32,792 nt of DNA from Flavobacteriia bacterium (GCA_019455045.1 JACFND010000023.1:7142-39933); one strand, 5' to 3'; shown: positions 8,315 through 17,322, counted from the first letter of the stretch. A program made the numbers and translations. The notes: generated from the sequence alone by a model not told the origin.

Positions 8315-9043
8315 ATGTTAACCAATAACGAAGTCAAGCTAATCAATTCACTTGTCAAAAAAAAATTTAGGCAAAAATACAACAAGTTTATTGTTGAAGG
8401 AATTAAAATTACGGACGAAGTTCTGAAAAGCAAAATCAAAGTTCACAAAGTTTATGCAACCGAATTGATTTTTGAAGGATTTGAATCTGTGACTGAACTG
8501 ATTACAGAATCAGAATTGAAAAAAATAAGTCAGTCGGTTCATCCGAATACTGCTTTGGCAATGTGTGAGATTCCCGAGCCAACAGAGATCAAAACCGACG
8601 GATTTATCATTGCATTGGACGATGTTCGGGATCCGGGCAATCTGGGCACCATCGTCCGTATGGCAGACTGGTTTGGAATTGATCAGATTATCTGTTCAAA
8701 CGAAACCGTCGATCTGTACAATCCGAAAGTGCTTCAGTCAAGCATGGCTTCTTTCCTCAGAGTGAATGTAAATTATACCGATCTGGATCAGTTTCTTTCA
8801 AATTATCCGCATCCGGTGATGGGAACTTTTATGGAAGGTGAAAATATTTACAAATCCAAATTTCCCGAAAACGGACTGATGATCATGGGAAATGAAGCAA
8901 ACGGAATTTCCGAAAAGCTGTTTCCGTACATTACTCAAAAGATCACAATTCCAAGACAGGGCAGCATTCAGCAGACCGAAAGTCTGAATGTGGCTATGGC
9001 ACTGAGTATCATACTCGGCGAAAGAGCTTCCGGATTTTATTAA
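8315..9043 (+). CDS. TrmH/SpoU-family RNA 2'-O-methyltransferase
   Basis: A 242-aa SPOUT methyltransferase that moves methyl from S-adenosylmethionine to a ribose 2'-OH in rRNA or tRNA. The three SpoU motifs are visible: motif 1 DPGNLGTIVRMADWFG (Asn and Arg of the active site), motif 2 IMGNEANGIS, and motif 3 SLNVAMALSIIL forming the trefoil knot. The N-terminal 90 residues form the substrate-binding L30e-like domain (KKFRQKYNKFIVEGIK). The ATG at 8315 is preferred over a TTG at 8291 because that TTG lies inside the predicted -7 box. The target RNA (23S rRNA or tRNA) cannot be told from sequence. It is divergent from tamL. Confidence 0.93.
   Translation: MLTNNEVKLINSLVKKKFRQKYNKFIVEGIKITDEVLKSKIKVHKVYATELIFEGFESVTELITESELKKISQSVHPNTALAMCEIPEPTEIKTDGFIIALDDVRDPGNLGTIVRMADWFGIDQIICSNETVDLYNPKVLQSSMASFLRVNVNYTDLDQFLSNYPHPVMGTFMEGENIYKSKFPENGLMIMGNEANGISEKLFPYITQKITIPRQGSIQQTESLNVAMALSIILGERASGFY
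8372..8379 (-). promoter_or_regulatory. -7 box for tamL, inside the methyltransferase gene
   Basis: The minus strand reads TATTTTTG, a perfect TAnnTTTG, 62 bases before the tamL ATG and within the methyltransferase coding sequence. The transcript would overlap the 5' end of the divergent mRNA by about 65-70 bases. Confidence 0.45.
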
Positions 9044-9118
9044 AACTTTAACCTTTCGGTATTAGGTCAGCCAATCGGATTCTTGCTAATTTAGACCGCG
9101 AAATCATTATCGGTCAAA

Positions 9119-10459
9119 ATGAAATTGGGTGTTTGGGTTTATTTTTTAATTTTAATTTTTATCATTCCGGCCTGCAAAAGTTCTGAAAATGAAATTGTCA
9201 GACAGACTCAGCTGGCTGAAAGTTCAGTTCCGGCTTATGATTCGATTGACTGGTCAAAAGAAACTCATTTTGAAAAATTAACGCCTGCCGAAAAAAGAGA
9301 AAAGTTTGAACAGATCAGCAGTTTTTTTAATCAGGAATGGATTCCGACCAATGCAAGCGGCGGACTGATCGTCGCCTGGAAAGGTCAGATCATCTTTGAA
9401 GGTTATACCGGCTATTCGGATTGGGAAAAGAAAATCCCGATCGATGCCAATACACCGATCCATATCGCATCTGTCTCAAAAGTGCTGACCGCGCTGGCAG
9501 TGCTCAAACTGATTCAGTTTCACAAATTGGACCCTGAAGCAGAAGTCAGCAGTTATCTGAAAGGCTTTCCGTACGAAAATGTCAAAGTAGTCGATCTGCT
9601 CACCCACCGCAGCGGACTGCCCAATTATCTGAGCCTGTCTGATGACAAACAGTATTGGGACAATTCAAAGATGATGTCAAATCAGGATGTACTCGATTTG
9701 CTGATTACCAAAAAGCCGCCGATCAGTTTTTTGGCCGGATCAAAGTTTACCTACAACAATACAAATTATCTGCTGCTGGCGATGATCATTGAAAAGGTGA
9801 CCGGTCTGACTTATCCGAAAGCGATGAAACAAATGGTTTTTGATCCGCTCGGAATGACCCATACTTTTGTGATGGAATTTGACAAAGATGCAAACCGGGT
9901 TTCAAAATCATATTACAGAAACGGCAGGGAATGGGGTTATGACCATTTGGACAAAACCTATGGCGACAAAAACATCTATTCCACACCGAGAGATTTATTA
10001 AAAATGGATATCGCAATGTATTCTCCCAATTTTCTGCCAAAGGAAATAAAGGAAATCGCGTGGAAAGGATACAGTTACGAGAAAAAAGGAATCAAAAATT
10101 ACGGTTTCGGAATCCGTATGCTCGAATGGGATAACGGAGATAAATTACTCTATCACAAAGGGTTGTGGCACGGCAACCGATCGACCTATGTCAGAGATTA
10201 CAAAGATGAGGTCTGTGTGATTGCGCTTGGCAACCGGCTGAACAAATCGGTTTATGAAAGCATGGGGCTGGTCAGCCTGTTTCATCAGTATTCATTTCCG
10301 GCTCCGATACCCGAATCAAAAGAAGATTCGCTGAAACTGGCTCAGCCGGATGATGAAGTTTTGGATTCAGATCCGCTGTCAAAAAATGATTCAAAAACCG
10401 AAAATCCCGTTTCTTCAGAAGGCGGAAATAATGAATCAGAAAACGGCGGTACAGACTGA
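9119..10459 (+). CDS. Serine hydrolase lipoprotein of the class C beta-lactamase/PBP-like family
   Basis: A 446-aa lipoprotein: hydrophobic residues 5-17, lipobox ending in Cys19 (IIPAC). The three active-site elements of the beta-lactamase-like serine hydrolases are in order: SVSK at 118-121 (nucleophile Ser and Lys), YNN at 212-214, and HKG at 346-348 in the place of KTG. Such proteins include esterases, D-aminopeptidases and PBP-related peptidases; sequence alone does not identify the substrate. The last 50 residues are acidic and low-complexity (Asp, Glu, Ser, Asn), probably a disordered periplasmic or surface tail. Its stop lies only 2 bases from the end of the convergent DUF423 gene. 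A paralogue in the same broad family is at 15888-17192. Confidence 0.92.
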   Translation: MKLGVWVYFLILIFIIPACKSSENEIVRQTQLAESSVPAYDSIDWSKETHFEKLTPAEKREKFEQISSFFNQEWIPTNASGGLIVAWKGQIIFEGYTGYSDWEKKIPIDANTPIHIASVSKVLTALAVLKLIQFHKLDPEAEVSSYLKGFPYENVKVVDLLTHRSGLPNYLSLSDDKQYWDNSKMMSNQDVLDLLITKKPPISFLAGSKFTYNNTNYLLLAMIIEKVTGLTYPKAMKQMVFDPLGMTHTFVMEFDKDANRVSKSYYRNGREWGYDHLDKTYGDKNIYSTPRDLLKMDIAMYSPNFLPKEIKEIAWKGYSYEKKGIKNYGFGIRMLEWDNGDKLLYHKGLWHGNRSTYVRDYKDEVCVIALGNRLNKSVYESMGLVSLFHQYSFPAPIPESKEDSLKLAQPDDEVLDSDPLSKNDSKTENPVSSEGGNNESENGGTD

Positions 10460-10461
10460 AA

Positions 10462-10863
10462 TTACACTTTCAGTACGTTTGATTTATCCTTCAGAAAATA
10501 CAAAAACAGCAGAAACCAGCCGACGATCATCAGCAGTCCGCCAAGCGGTGTGACAGGTCCGAGAAATTTGAGGTTCACGCCCCAAAATTCTGCAAAGGAC
10601 AAAAAATAAATACTGACCGAAAACAGAAATCCGCCAACGATCAGACAGCCTGCCGCATTCTTTTCATAAGCAGTTTCAAATTTCAAAAACAGTCCCAAAA
10701 CCAAGAGCACGATTGCATTGTACATCTGGTATCTGACACCGGTTTCAAATCCGATCAGCTTTTCGGGCGCAAGAAACTGTTTGAACAAATGCGCACCGAA
10801 TGCGCCCAAAATCACAGCGGTCATCCCATAGACCGAAGCTGTCAGCAAAACTGTCTTTTTCAT
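10462..10863 (-). CDS. DUF423 family small membrane protein
   Basis: A 133-aa integral membrane protein with four hydrophobic segments. The DUF423 hallmark GAFGAHLFK follows the first segment, and the family-typical RYQMYNAIVLLVLG and VTPLGGLLMIVGW are both present. The function is unknown in the family, of which E. coli YgdD is a member. A perfect -7 box (10896-10889, TATGTTTG) lies 25 bases upstream of the ATG, after the secA terminator, so it is probably transcribed alone. It converges with the serine hydrolase, with a 2-base gap and no room for a separate terminator between them. Confidence 0.92.
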   Translation of the reverse strand: MKKTVLLTASVYGMTAVILGAFGAHLFKQFLAPEKLIGFETGVRYQMYNAIVLLVLGLFLKFETAYEKNAAGCLIVGGFLFSVSIYFLSFAEFWGVNLKFLGPVTPLGGLLMIVGWFLLFLYFLKDKSNVLKV

Positions 10864-10888
10864 TTTTGATTGGATTAATTCCCGATTA

Positions 10889-10896
10889 CAAACATA
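10889..10896 (-). promoter_or_regulatory. -7 box of the DUF423 gene
   Basis: The minus strand reads TATGTTTG, a perfect TAnnTTTG, between the secA terminator and the DUF423 ATG at 10863. Confidence 0.55.
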
Positions 10897-10911
10897 AAAC
10901 TAATTCATCAA

Positions 10912-10950
10912 AAAAGACCTGTGTGATATCATCCATCTGACAGGTCTTTT
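10912..10950 (-). terminator. Terminator of secA
   Basis: An 11-bp perfect stem, AAAAGACCTGT (10912-10922) with ACAGGTCTTTT (10940-10950), with a 17-nt loop and T-rich ends on both strands. It lies 26 bases after the secA stop. Confidence 0.88.
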
Positions 10951-10975
10951 GTTTTGATTCGGATTTTAAACGGTT

Positions 10976-13900
10976 TTAATCTTCAACCAGCACCCACTCG
11001 CCGTTTTCAATCAGCGGTTGAGCCTGTTTGAATTTCATTTCCTGTTTTTCACCCGTATTGATATTTCGGATGGCAACCTTTTCGTTTCTTCCGATTTTCA
11101 CTACAGCTCTCGGCGCAGTGATTTCGGGTCTGCTCTGAGGTGCACCGCCGCCTGTGGATGAGGAAGAATTGTTGAAATAATTGTGTCCTCCGCCACTGCC
11201 CTGACTGTCAGATTCTCTCTGATCCTGATTGGTCTGAACTTTTTCCTGTTTCTGCTGTCTTGCCTGCTGGATCTGACTCGGATCAGGTGTAGGAAGCTCT
11301 CCTTTGAACAGGAATGAAACAATCTCTTTGTTCACACGGTCAATCATTCGCTGGAAGATAAAGAATGATTCCTGTTTGTAAATCACAAGCGGATCTTTCT
11401 GCTCATAAGACGCGGTCTGAACCGATCTTCTCAGATCGTCCACATCTCTCAGGTGCTCTTTCCAGTATTCGTCGATCAGACTCAAAACGATTCCCTTTTC
11501 AAAATCCTTGAGCAGCTTCTTGCCCTGGGTTTCGTATGATTCTTTCAAATCGGTAATCACCATCAGCGTACGTTTTCCGTCGGTAAACGGAACCTGAATT
11601 CTGGTGAAATGATTGGCCGGATTTTCATACACATTCGCAATGATCGGGTAGGCCTTTTCTGCCTGCATCTGCAGATGATTGTGATAATCTTCCATTGCAG
11701 CCTTATAAACTTTCACGGTCAGATCGGCAACCGAAGTGGTTTTGAAACCGCTTTCGTCAACCGGCGAATCCATTGTGAAATATTTGATCAGATCGAGTTC
11801 GAACTGTTTGAAATTTTCGTTGTTTTTTGCTTCCGAAGTGATTGAAAACGAAGTGTCGTAGATCATGTTTGCAATGTCCAGATCCAGACGTTCGCCAAAC
11901 AATGCATTCTTTCTTCTTCTGTAAATTACTTCTCTCTGCTTGTTCATCACGTCGTCATACTCAAGCAGTCTTTTTCTGATTCCAAAGTTGTTTTCTTCAA
12001 CTTTTCTTTGTGCTCTTTCAATTGACTTTGAAAGCATTGAATGCTGGATCATCTCACCTTCTTTGTGACCCATTTTGTCCATCCATTTCGCCATTTTCTC
12101 AGAACCGAAAATACGCATCAGATTGTCTTCGAGCGACACATAGAACTGTGAACTTCCCGGATCACCCTGACGTCCCGAACGACCTCTCAACTGTCTGTCC
12201 ACACGACGCGAATCGTGTCTTTCTGTTCCGACAATCGCAAGACCGCCAGCCTCTTTGACTTCTGGCGTAATCTTGATGTCGGTACCACGACCCGCCATAT
12301 TGGTTGCGATGGTTACGACGCCCGCACGTCCGGCTTCGGTTACAATGTCCGCCTCTTTTTTGTGCAGTTTTGCGTTCAGTACATTGTGCTCGACCTTTCT
12401 CAGCTGCAGCGCACGGCTCAACAGTTCTGAGTTCTCAACATTGGTCGTACCTACCAGTACCGGTCGTTTTTGATTTTGTGACAAATCAACGATTTCATCA
12501 ATGACCGCATTGAATTTCTCACGATTGGTCTTGTATATTTTGTCGTTCAAATCTTTTCTGATCACCGGACGGTTGGTCGGAATCACCACCACATCCAGTT
12601 TGTAGATTTCCCAGAATTCACCCGCTTCGGTTTCGGCTGTACCGGTCATACCCGCGAGTTTGTTGTACATTCTGAAATAATTCTGAAGCGTAATGGTGGC
12701 AAAAGTCTGGGTGGCAGCTTCCACTTTCACGCTTTCTTTTGCTTCAATCGCCTGGTGAAGTCCGTCCGAATAACGACGTCCGTCCATGATACGGCCGGTC
12801 TGCTCGTCAACGATTTTCACCTGACCTTCCATCACCACATATTCAACATCTTTTTCAAAAAGTGTATATGCCTTCAGCAACTGGGTCAGTGTGTGAATCC
12901 TTTCTGATTTGATTGAGAAATCTCTGAAGAATTCTTCTTTTTCTTTTAATTCATCTTCTTTTGAAAGTTTTTTTGCTTCAATTTCAGCCAGCACATTTCC
13001 GACTTCGGGCAATACAAAGAAATTCGGGTCTTCCATACCCTGTGACAGATATTCGATTCCTCTGTCGGTAAGCTCCACCTGATTGTTTTTCTCGTCGATC
13101 ACAAAATAAAGATGCTGATCCACTTCGGGCATCTCACGGTTGTTGTCGGCAATATAGTGTGCTTCTGTTTTTTGCATCTGCGCTCTGATCCCTTCCTGGC
13201 TCAGAAATTTAATCAGCGGTTTGTATTTCGGTAAACCTCTGAAAACCTGATACAGATTGAATCCTCCGTCTTTTCTGTTGCCTTCTTCAAAAAGCTTTTT
13301 GGCTTTGTTCAGCGTTTTACCGAGTTCTTCACGCTGTATGTTGTAAATTTTTTCAACTTTTGGTTTGAGTGCATCATATTCCTGACGGTCACCCTGAGGC
13401 ACCGGACCTGAAATGATCAAAGGCGTTCTCGCATCATCGATCAATACAGAGTCCACCTCATCCACGATTGCATAGTTCAATTCTCTCTGAACCAGTCCGT
13501 CGGGCGAAGCTGCCATATTGTCTCTCAGATAGTCAAAACCAAATTCGTTGTTGGTTCCGTAAACGATATCCGCCATATAGGCTTTCTTTCTTCCTTCAGA
13601 ATTGGGCTGGTGATTGTCGATACAGTCAATCCGCATTCCGTGGAATTCAAAGATCGGCCCCATCCAAGCAGAGTCACGTTTTGCCAGATAGTCGTTCACA
13701 GTCACCAGATGCACACCTCGTCCGGTCAGTGCGTTCAGATAAACCGGAAGTGTTGCAACCAGGGTTTTACCTTCACCGGTTTGCATCTCTGCAATTTTCC
13801 CCTGATGAAGTGCAGAACCGCCGATCAGCTGTACATCGTAATGGACCATGTCCCATACCACTTCTTTTCCGGCAGCATCCCAATGGTTTTTCCAAATCGC

Positions 13901-14362
13901 TTTGTCCTCACCGACCAGTTCCACATAGGTCCTCGAACCGGACAGTTCGCGGTCATAAGCAGATGCGGTAACTTCAATTTCGGGATTGGCGGCAAATCTT
14001 CTTGCAGTTTCTCTGACCACCGCAAAACCTTCCGGCAGGATTTCTGCCAATATGCTTTCTTCGATTTCGTATGCTTCTCGGTTGACTTTGTCGATCTGTT
14101 CGTAGATCAGTTCCTTTTGGTCAAAATCTTCCATCGCTTCCGCCTCGAGTTTGAGTTTTTCAATTTCTTCTTTTTGAGGCTGAACTGCTTCCTTTAGTCT
14201 GATTTTAAATTCTTCGGTTTTGGCTCTCAGTTCGTCATTTGACAAGCCCGAGATTACCTTTTCGGCTTCGTGAACTTTCTCCACATACTTCTGCAGCTCT
14301 TTGACGTCTTTCTTGTTCTTGTCGCCTAAAAAACCTTTTAATACTTTTTCTACAATGCTCAT
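10976..14362 (-). CDS. secA: Preprotein translocase ATPase SecA
   Basis: The motor ATPase that drives preproteins through SecYEG, 1128 aa. Walker A is AEMQTGEGKTL near residues 191-201; Walker B and the DEAD-like motif are in YAIVDEVDSVLIDDARTPL. The second nucleotide-binding fold has GTTNVENSELLS and ATNMAGRGTDIKI, followed by QLRGRSGRQGDPG. It is much longer than E. coli SecA (901 aa), with an added charged segment near residues 55-140, and its C-terminus lacks the CxCx8CH zinc/SecB-binding tail, ending instead GEWVLVED. Both features fit Bacteroidota SecA as I know it. The promoter is probably TAAATTTG at 14415-14408 with TTTC 20 bases upstream. It exports the many signal-peptide proteins encoded in this window. 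Confidence 0.98.
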   Translation of the reverse strand: MSIVEKVLKGFLGDKNKKDVKELQKYVEKVHEAEKVISGLSNDELRAKTEEFKIRLKEAVQPQKEEIEKLKLEAEAMEDFDQKELIYEQIDKVNREAYEIEESILAEILPEGFAVVRETARRFAANPEIEVTASAYDRELSGSRTYVELVGEDKAIWKNHWDAAGKEVVWDMVHYDVQLIGGSALHQGKIAEMQTGEGKTLVATLPVYLNALTGRGVHLVTVNDYLAKRDSAWMGPIFEFHGMRIDCIDNHQPNSEGRKKAYMADIVYGTNNEFGFDYLRDNMAASPDGLVQRELNYAIVDEVDSVLIDDARTPLIISGPVPQGDRQEYDALKPKVEKIYNIQREELGKTLNKAKKLFEEGNRKDGGFNLYQVFRGLPKYKPLIKFLSQEGIRAQMQKTEAHYIADNNREMPEVDQHLYFVIDEKNNQVELTDRGIEYLSQGMEDPNFFVLPEVGNVLAEIEAKKLSKEDELKEKEEFFRDFSIKSERIHTLTQLLKAYTLFEKDVEYVVMEGQVKIVDEQTGRIMDGRRYSDGLHQAIEAKESVKVEAATQTFATITLQNYFRMYNKLAGMTGTAETEAGEFWEIYKLDVVVIPTNRPVIRKDLNDKIYKTNREKFNAVIDEIVDLSQNQKRPVLVGTTNVENSELLSRALQLRKVEHNVLNAKLHKKEADIVTEAGRAGVVTIATNMAGRGTDIKITPEVKEAGGLAIVGTERHDSRRVDRQLRGRSGRQGDPGSSQFYVSLEDNLMRIFGSEKMAKWMDKMGHKEGEMIQHSMLSKSIERAQRKVEENNFGIRKRLLEYDDVMNKQREVIYRRRKNALFGERLDLDIANMIYDTSFSITSEAKNNENFKQFELDLIKYFTMDSPVDESGFKTTSVADLTVKVYKAAMEDYHNHLQMQAEKAYPIIANVYENPANHFTRIQVPFTDGKRTLMVITDLKESYETQGKKLLKDFEKGIVLSLIDEYWKEHLRDVDDLRRSVQTASYEQKDPLVIYKQESFFIFQRMIDRVNKEIVSFLFKGELPTPDPSQIQQARQQKQEKVQTNQDQRESDSQGSGGGHNYFNNSSSSTGGGAPQSRPEITAPRAVVKIGRNEKVAIRNINTGEKQEMKFKQAQPLIENGEWVLVED

Positions 14363-14407
14363 ATATTTTATTTTTTCGGCATCACGGTGCCGGCAGGTGT
14401 TTGATCA

Positions 14408-14415
14408 CAAATTTA
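14408..14415 (-). promoter_or_regulatory. -7 box of the secA promoter
   Basis: The minus strand reads TAAATTTG, with TTTC 20 bases upstream as a near -33 element. The leader to the ATG at 14362 would be about 40 nt. Confidence 0.55.
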
Positions 14416-14453
14416 CGATCTTGTCAGACGTTTGTGAAATTTTTAGAAATAAA

Positions 14454-14472
14454 AAAGCCCGCTCAGGGCTTT
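14454..14472 (-). terminator. Terminator of the DUF2795 gene
   Basis: AAAGCCC (14454-14460) pairs with GGGCTTT (14466-14472) around a 5-nt loop. On the minus strand it is followed by a T run. It starts 14 bases past the DUF2795 stop. Confidence 0.85.
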
Positions 14473-14485
14473 GGTTTAATACTCG

Positions 14486-14707
14486 TTAATACTCGTCTTC
14501 ATTCCACAGAAAATCCTCATTTGTCGGATAATCTGACCAGATTTCTTCAATGCTTTCATAAGAATCTCCTTCGTCTTCGATCGATTGAAGATTTTCGACT
14601 ACCTCAAGTGGTGCTCCGGTACGGATTGCATAGTCAATCAATTCGTCTTTTGTTGCGGGCCAAGGTGCATCACTCAGATAAGATGCCAGTTCTAGAGTCC
14701 AATACAT
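14486..14707 (-). CDS. DUF2795 family protein
   Basis: A 73-aa acidic protein, MYWTLELASYLSDAPWPATK at the start and DFLWNEDEY at the end. The first 50 residues match the DUF2795 helical core as found in Bacteroidota, where it is short and strongly conserved, although its role is unknown. The central ATKDELIDYAIRTGAP is typical of the domain. It is cytoplasmic, with no signal or TM segment. It is followed by its own terminator (14454-14472), so it is a single-gene unit upstream of secA. Confidence 0.9.
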   Translation of the reverse strand: MYWTLELASYLSDAPWPATKDELIDYAIRTGAPLEVVENLQSIEDEGDSYESIEEIWSDYPTNEDFLWNEDEY

Positions 14708-14835
14708 ACTAAAAAACTTTATTAAGTTACAGGTTATTCAATTATTTATTCAATGGCTGCCTACTGATTCAGCCGCTTCGGTCCAATCAAAAAATCTGCC
14801 AAAAAAATTATGTCAGTCTTTGATTTTAATTTTTA

Positions 14836-14843
14836 TAATTTTG
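14836..14843 (+). promoter_or_regulatory. -7 box of the nitronate-monooxygenase-family gene
   Basis: TAATTTTG, a perfect TAnnTTTG, ends 19 bases before the ATG at 14862. A TTTG at 14819 is only 13 bases upstream, shorter than the usual spacing. Confidence 0.5.
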
Positions 14844-14861
14844 GGCAAATGTATCGAAAAA

Positions 14862-15812
14862 ATGACAAATAAAATAACCGAATTATTAAAAGTGCAATAT
14901 CCTGTAATTCAGGGAGGTATGATTTGGAACAGCGGTTGGCGGCTTGCATCGGCAGTCAGCAATTCGGGCGGACTGGGTCTGATCGGCTCGGGAAGCATGT
15001 ATCCGGATGTACACGAAGAAAACGTGAAAAAATGTCAGCAGGCAACTGACAAACCCTTTGGTGTCAACCTGCCGATGCTGTATCCCGACATTGACAAACA
15101 CATAGAAACCATCATCAAATATAAGGTGCCGGTCGTTTTTACTTCTGCCGGAAATCCAAAAACCTGGACCGAAATTCTGAAAAAAGAAGGAATCACAGTT
15201 GTGCATGTGGTGAGCAGTGTGAAATTTGCGCTCAAAGCGCAGGAAGCAGGTGTTGACGCGGTTGTGGCCGAAGGTTTTGAGGCCGGCGGTCATAATGGCA
15301 GAGAGGAAACCACCACCTTTTGTCTGATTCCGAATGTGAAACGGCATATCGATGTTCCGCTGATTGCAGCCGGCGGTATTGCAACCGGCAGTCAGATTGC
15401 GGCGGCGATGGTTCTCGGTGCTGACGGCGTACAGCTGGGTTCGAGATTTGCTGCGACCCATGAATCGTCTTCACATCTGAATTACAAAAACCGGATCGTA
15501 CAGGCCGGCGAAGGCGATACCATACTTACTTTGAAAGAACTCGGACCGGTCAGAATGATGAAAACCGAATTTTACAATCAGGTGGTTGAAGCTTATCAAA
15601 ACTGTGCGACCAAGGAAGAACTGGCAGAACTGCTCGGCAGGGCAAGACCCAAAAAAGGAATGTTTGAAGGCGATCTGACAGTCGGCGAACTTCAGTCTGG
15701 CCAGTCATCTGCTTTGATTGATGAAATCAAAAGCGTTCAACAGGTTTTTGATGATCTGATCGATGAAATCAGAAGTCTGAAATTTGATTTTTTAAAGGTT
15801 TTTGAAAATTAA
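14862..15812 (+). CDS. Nitronate monooxygenase/2-nitropropane dioxygenase-family flavoprotein
   Basis: A 316-aa FMN-binding TIM barrel. The start MTNKITELLKVQYPVIQGGM is the standard family N-terminus. An upstream TTG at 14820 would overlap the -7 box and add a non-family hydrophobic stretch. The FMN phosphate and active-site motifs are VAEGFEAGGHNG (with the catalytic His of the GGH type) and IAAGGIATGSQIAAAMVLGADGVQLGSRF. Characterised relatives oxidise nitronates, while others are enoyl-ACP reductase FabK or related flavin reductases. FabI is also encoded in this window, so FabK activity is not needed, but the exact reaction is open. It is cytoplasmic. It ends at a bidirectional terminator shared with the convergent serine hydrolase. 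Confidence 0.88.
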   Translation: MTNKITELLKVQYPVIQGGMIWNSGWRLASAVSNSGGLGLIGSGSMYPDVHEENVKKCQQATDKPFGVNLPMLYPDIDKHIETIIKYKVPVVFTSAGNPKTWTEILKKEGITVVHVVSSVKFALKAQEAGVDAVVAEGFEAGGHNGREETTTFCLIPNVKRHIDVPLIAAGGIATGSQIAAAMVLGADGVQLGSRFAATHESSSHLNYKNRIVQAGEGDTILTLKELGPVRMMKTEFYNQVVEAYQNCATKEELAELLGRARPKKGMFEGDLTVGELQSGQSSALIDEIKSVQQVFDDLIDEIRSLKFDFLKVFEN

Positions 15813-15832
15813 ACCAAATCAAATACGAATAT

Positions 15833-15855
15833 AAAACCCGGTCATCCCGGGTTTT
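15833..15855. terminator. Bidirectional terminator between the flavoprotein and serine hydrolase genes
   Basis: AAAACCCGG (15833-15841) pairs perfectly with CCGGGTTTT (15847-15855) around a 5-nt loop. A and T runs on the two sides allow use from both strands. Confidence 0.85.
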
Positions 15856-15887
15856 CGTTATTCTGTTACAATAAATCCGCAGCTGTA

Positions 15888-17192
15888 TTATTCTTTTACG
15901 AATATAAATTCACCTCCGCCCTGCTGAAGTGTGAATGATTTCAAATCGGGATTGAACAGGATTACGATTCCGGCAAGGTCAAATCTGAATTCTGTATCGC
16001 TGATTTTCTCGAGCGGAAAAGCAGACTGTCCGCTCGCCTGAGCAAAATATTTTCCGTCGTTTTCGGTGATTTCAATCGTCATTCCGATCTGACCGTTTGA
16101 AAAACTTCCGGTATAACCGGGTATGACTTCGCCTTCTGATTTTTTGATCACAGGCAGTTTGATTTCATTCCCGAATGCAAGATTCAGCATTGCAATCGAA
16201 ATATCGTTTTCGTTGAAATCACTTCCGTTTGAAACCATTGAAAATGCAATTTTTTCGTTTGGAAAATAAACCAGACTCGAACTGAAATTGTCAATTCCGC
16301 CATTGTGGCCAAAAGCTGTTTTGTCATAAAAAGGCATTTTAAACAATCCGAAACCGTAGCCGTCTTTCATTGTTTCCATTTTTTCAAGACTTTCTTTTGA
16401 CACGATTTTTCCTCCAAACAGCGCTTCTGCAAACAAAATCAGATCGGTCGGGGTTGAAGAGATTCCGCCCGCACCCAGCGGAATCGACATATCGGTAACT
16501 GGTGATTTGATCCAGTTGCCATTGTATTTGTACGAAAAAGCTTCATTTTTTGAACCGTCAATTTTGTCTTTAAAAAAGGTATGTTTCAGATTCAGCGGTT
16601 TTATAATCAGCTCCTCCAGAATTTTTGAATAAGGTTTTTTATAAATTTTTTCAAGCACAAAAGACAATAAAATATAATTTGAATTGCTGTACTTAAACTC
16701 GGTGCCGGGTTCAAAATTACTGTCGTAGTCCGAAATCATTTTGACCAGCTCTTTTTCGGTTTTTGGTTCAGTGTTCCAAGTCAGGTAAGTTGGGTCAGCA
16801 GTTATGTTGAAAATTCCGCTTCTGTGGCTGAGCAGCATTTCGACTGTGATTTTATCCGCATTTTTTACGGTCGGAAAATATTTGTCTATGGTCTGATTCA
16901 GATTGATTTTTTCTTCTTCAACCGCTTTCATAATCATCGTTGCAGTGAAAGTTTTTGAAATCGAACCGATTCTGAAAGCGGTTTCGGAGTCATTCTTTTT
17001 CCGGTTTTCAAAATCAGAATAACCGATTGCCCGTCTGTAAATGATTTTTCCGTCTTTTGCAATTGCAACGCTTCCGCTGAATTTGTCGTTTTGTTCGAGT
17101 ACATCAAAATAGGCATCCGCAAAGTCATCATCAAATTGAGCGGACAATCCGTTAAAAATAAAAACAAGAATTAAAAAGAAGCTGATTTTCAT
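15888..17192 (-). CDS. Secreted serine hydrolase, class C beta-lactamase/PBP-like family
   Basis: A 434-aa protein with a Sec signal peptide (MKISFFLILVFIFNGLSA, cleavage before QFDDD). Active-site motifs are SISK at 77-80, YSN at 168-170 and HNG at 296-298 (GHNGG) in the KTG position. After the catalytic domain, residues from about 350 on look like a small beta-barrel-type C-terminal domain (PGYTGSFSNGQIGMTIEI), as seen in PBP4*/esterase-like relatives. The substrate cannot be told. It is not a lipoprotein, unlike the related protein at 9119-10459. It is probably periplasmic. The two proteins share fold and motifs but differ widely in sequence, so they are not a recent duplication. Confidence 0.92.
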   Translation of the reverse strand: MKISFFLILVFIFNGLSAQFDDDFADAYFDVLEQNDKFSGSVAIAKDGKIIYRRAIGYSDFENRKKNDSETAFRIGSISKTFTATMIMKAVEEEKINLNQTIDKYFPTVKNADKITVEMLLSHRSGIFNITADPTYLTWNTEPKTEKELVKMISDYDSNFEPGTEFKYSNSNYILLSFVLEKIYKKPYSKILEELIIKPLNLKHTFFKDKIDGSKNEAFSYKYNGNWIKSPVTDMSIPLGAGGISSTPTDLILFAEALFGGKIVSKESLEKMETMKDGYGFGLFKMPFYDKTAFGHNGGIDNFSSSLVYFPNEKIAFSMVSNGSDFNENDISIAMLNLAFGNEIKLPVIKKSEGEVIPGYTGSFSNGQIGMTIEITENDGKYFAQASGQSAFPLEKISDTEFRFDLAGIVILFNPDLKSFTLQQGGGEFIFVKE

Positions 17193-17307
17193 TGATCGAT
17201 AATTTCTGTAAAATTAATTAAAATTCGGTGCGTTGAGAATCCAAATCAAATGACAATCAAAATTTCTGCCGGTAAAAATTCAAAATAAATCTTATTTTTA
17301 TAACTGA

Positions 17308-17315
17308 TAAGTTTG
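17308..17315 (+). promoter_or_regulatory. -7 box of the YihY gene, seven bases before the ATG
   Basis: TAAGTTTG, a perfect TAnnTTTG, ends 7 bases before the ATG at 17323. If used, the mRNA would be nearly or fully leaderless. Confidence 0.5.
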
Positions 17316-17322
17316 ACAGGTA

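Noticed and set aside
10976..11100. SecA missing its C-terminal zinc-binding tail as a truncation
   Set aside because: The C-terminus ends with a conserved-looking segment (GEWVLVED) and a normal stop and terminator; the lack of the zinc tail fits the Bacteroidota form.
13468..14197. Long plus-strand frames antisense to secA
   Set aside because: SecA motifs are continuous on the minus strand. The antisense frames have no start context, domain or codon bias like the neighbours.
14886..15461. A 191-codon minus-strand frame antisense to the flavoprotein gene
   Set aside because: The plus-strand frame has full family motifs; the other is a shadow with poly-His/Arg composition.
9119..17192. The two serine hydrolases as a recent tandem duplication
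   Set aside because: They share only the SxxK, YxN and HxG motifs and fold. Sequence, signal type and C-terminal regions differ and they lie 5 kb apart in opposite orientation.
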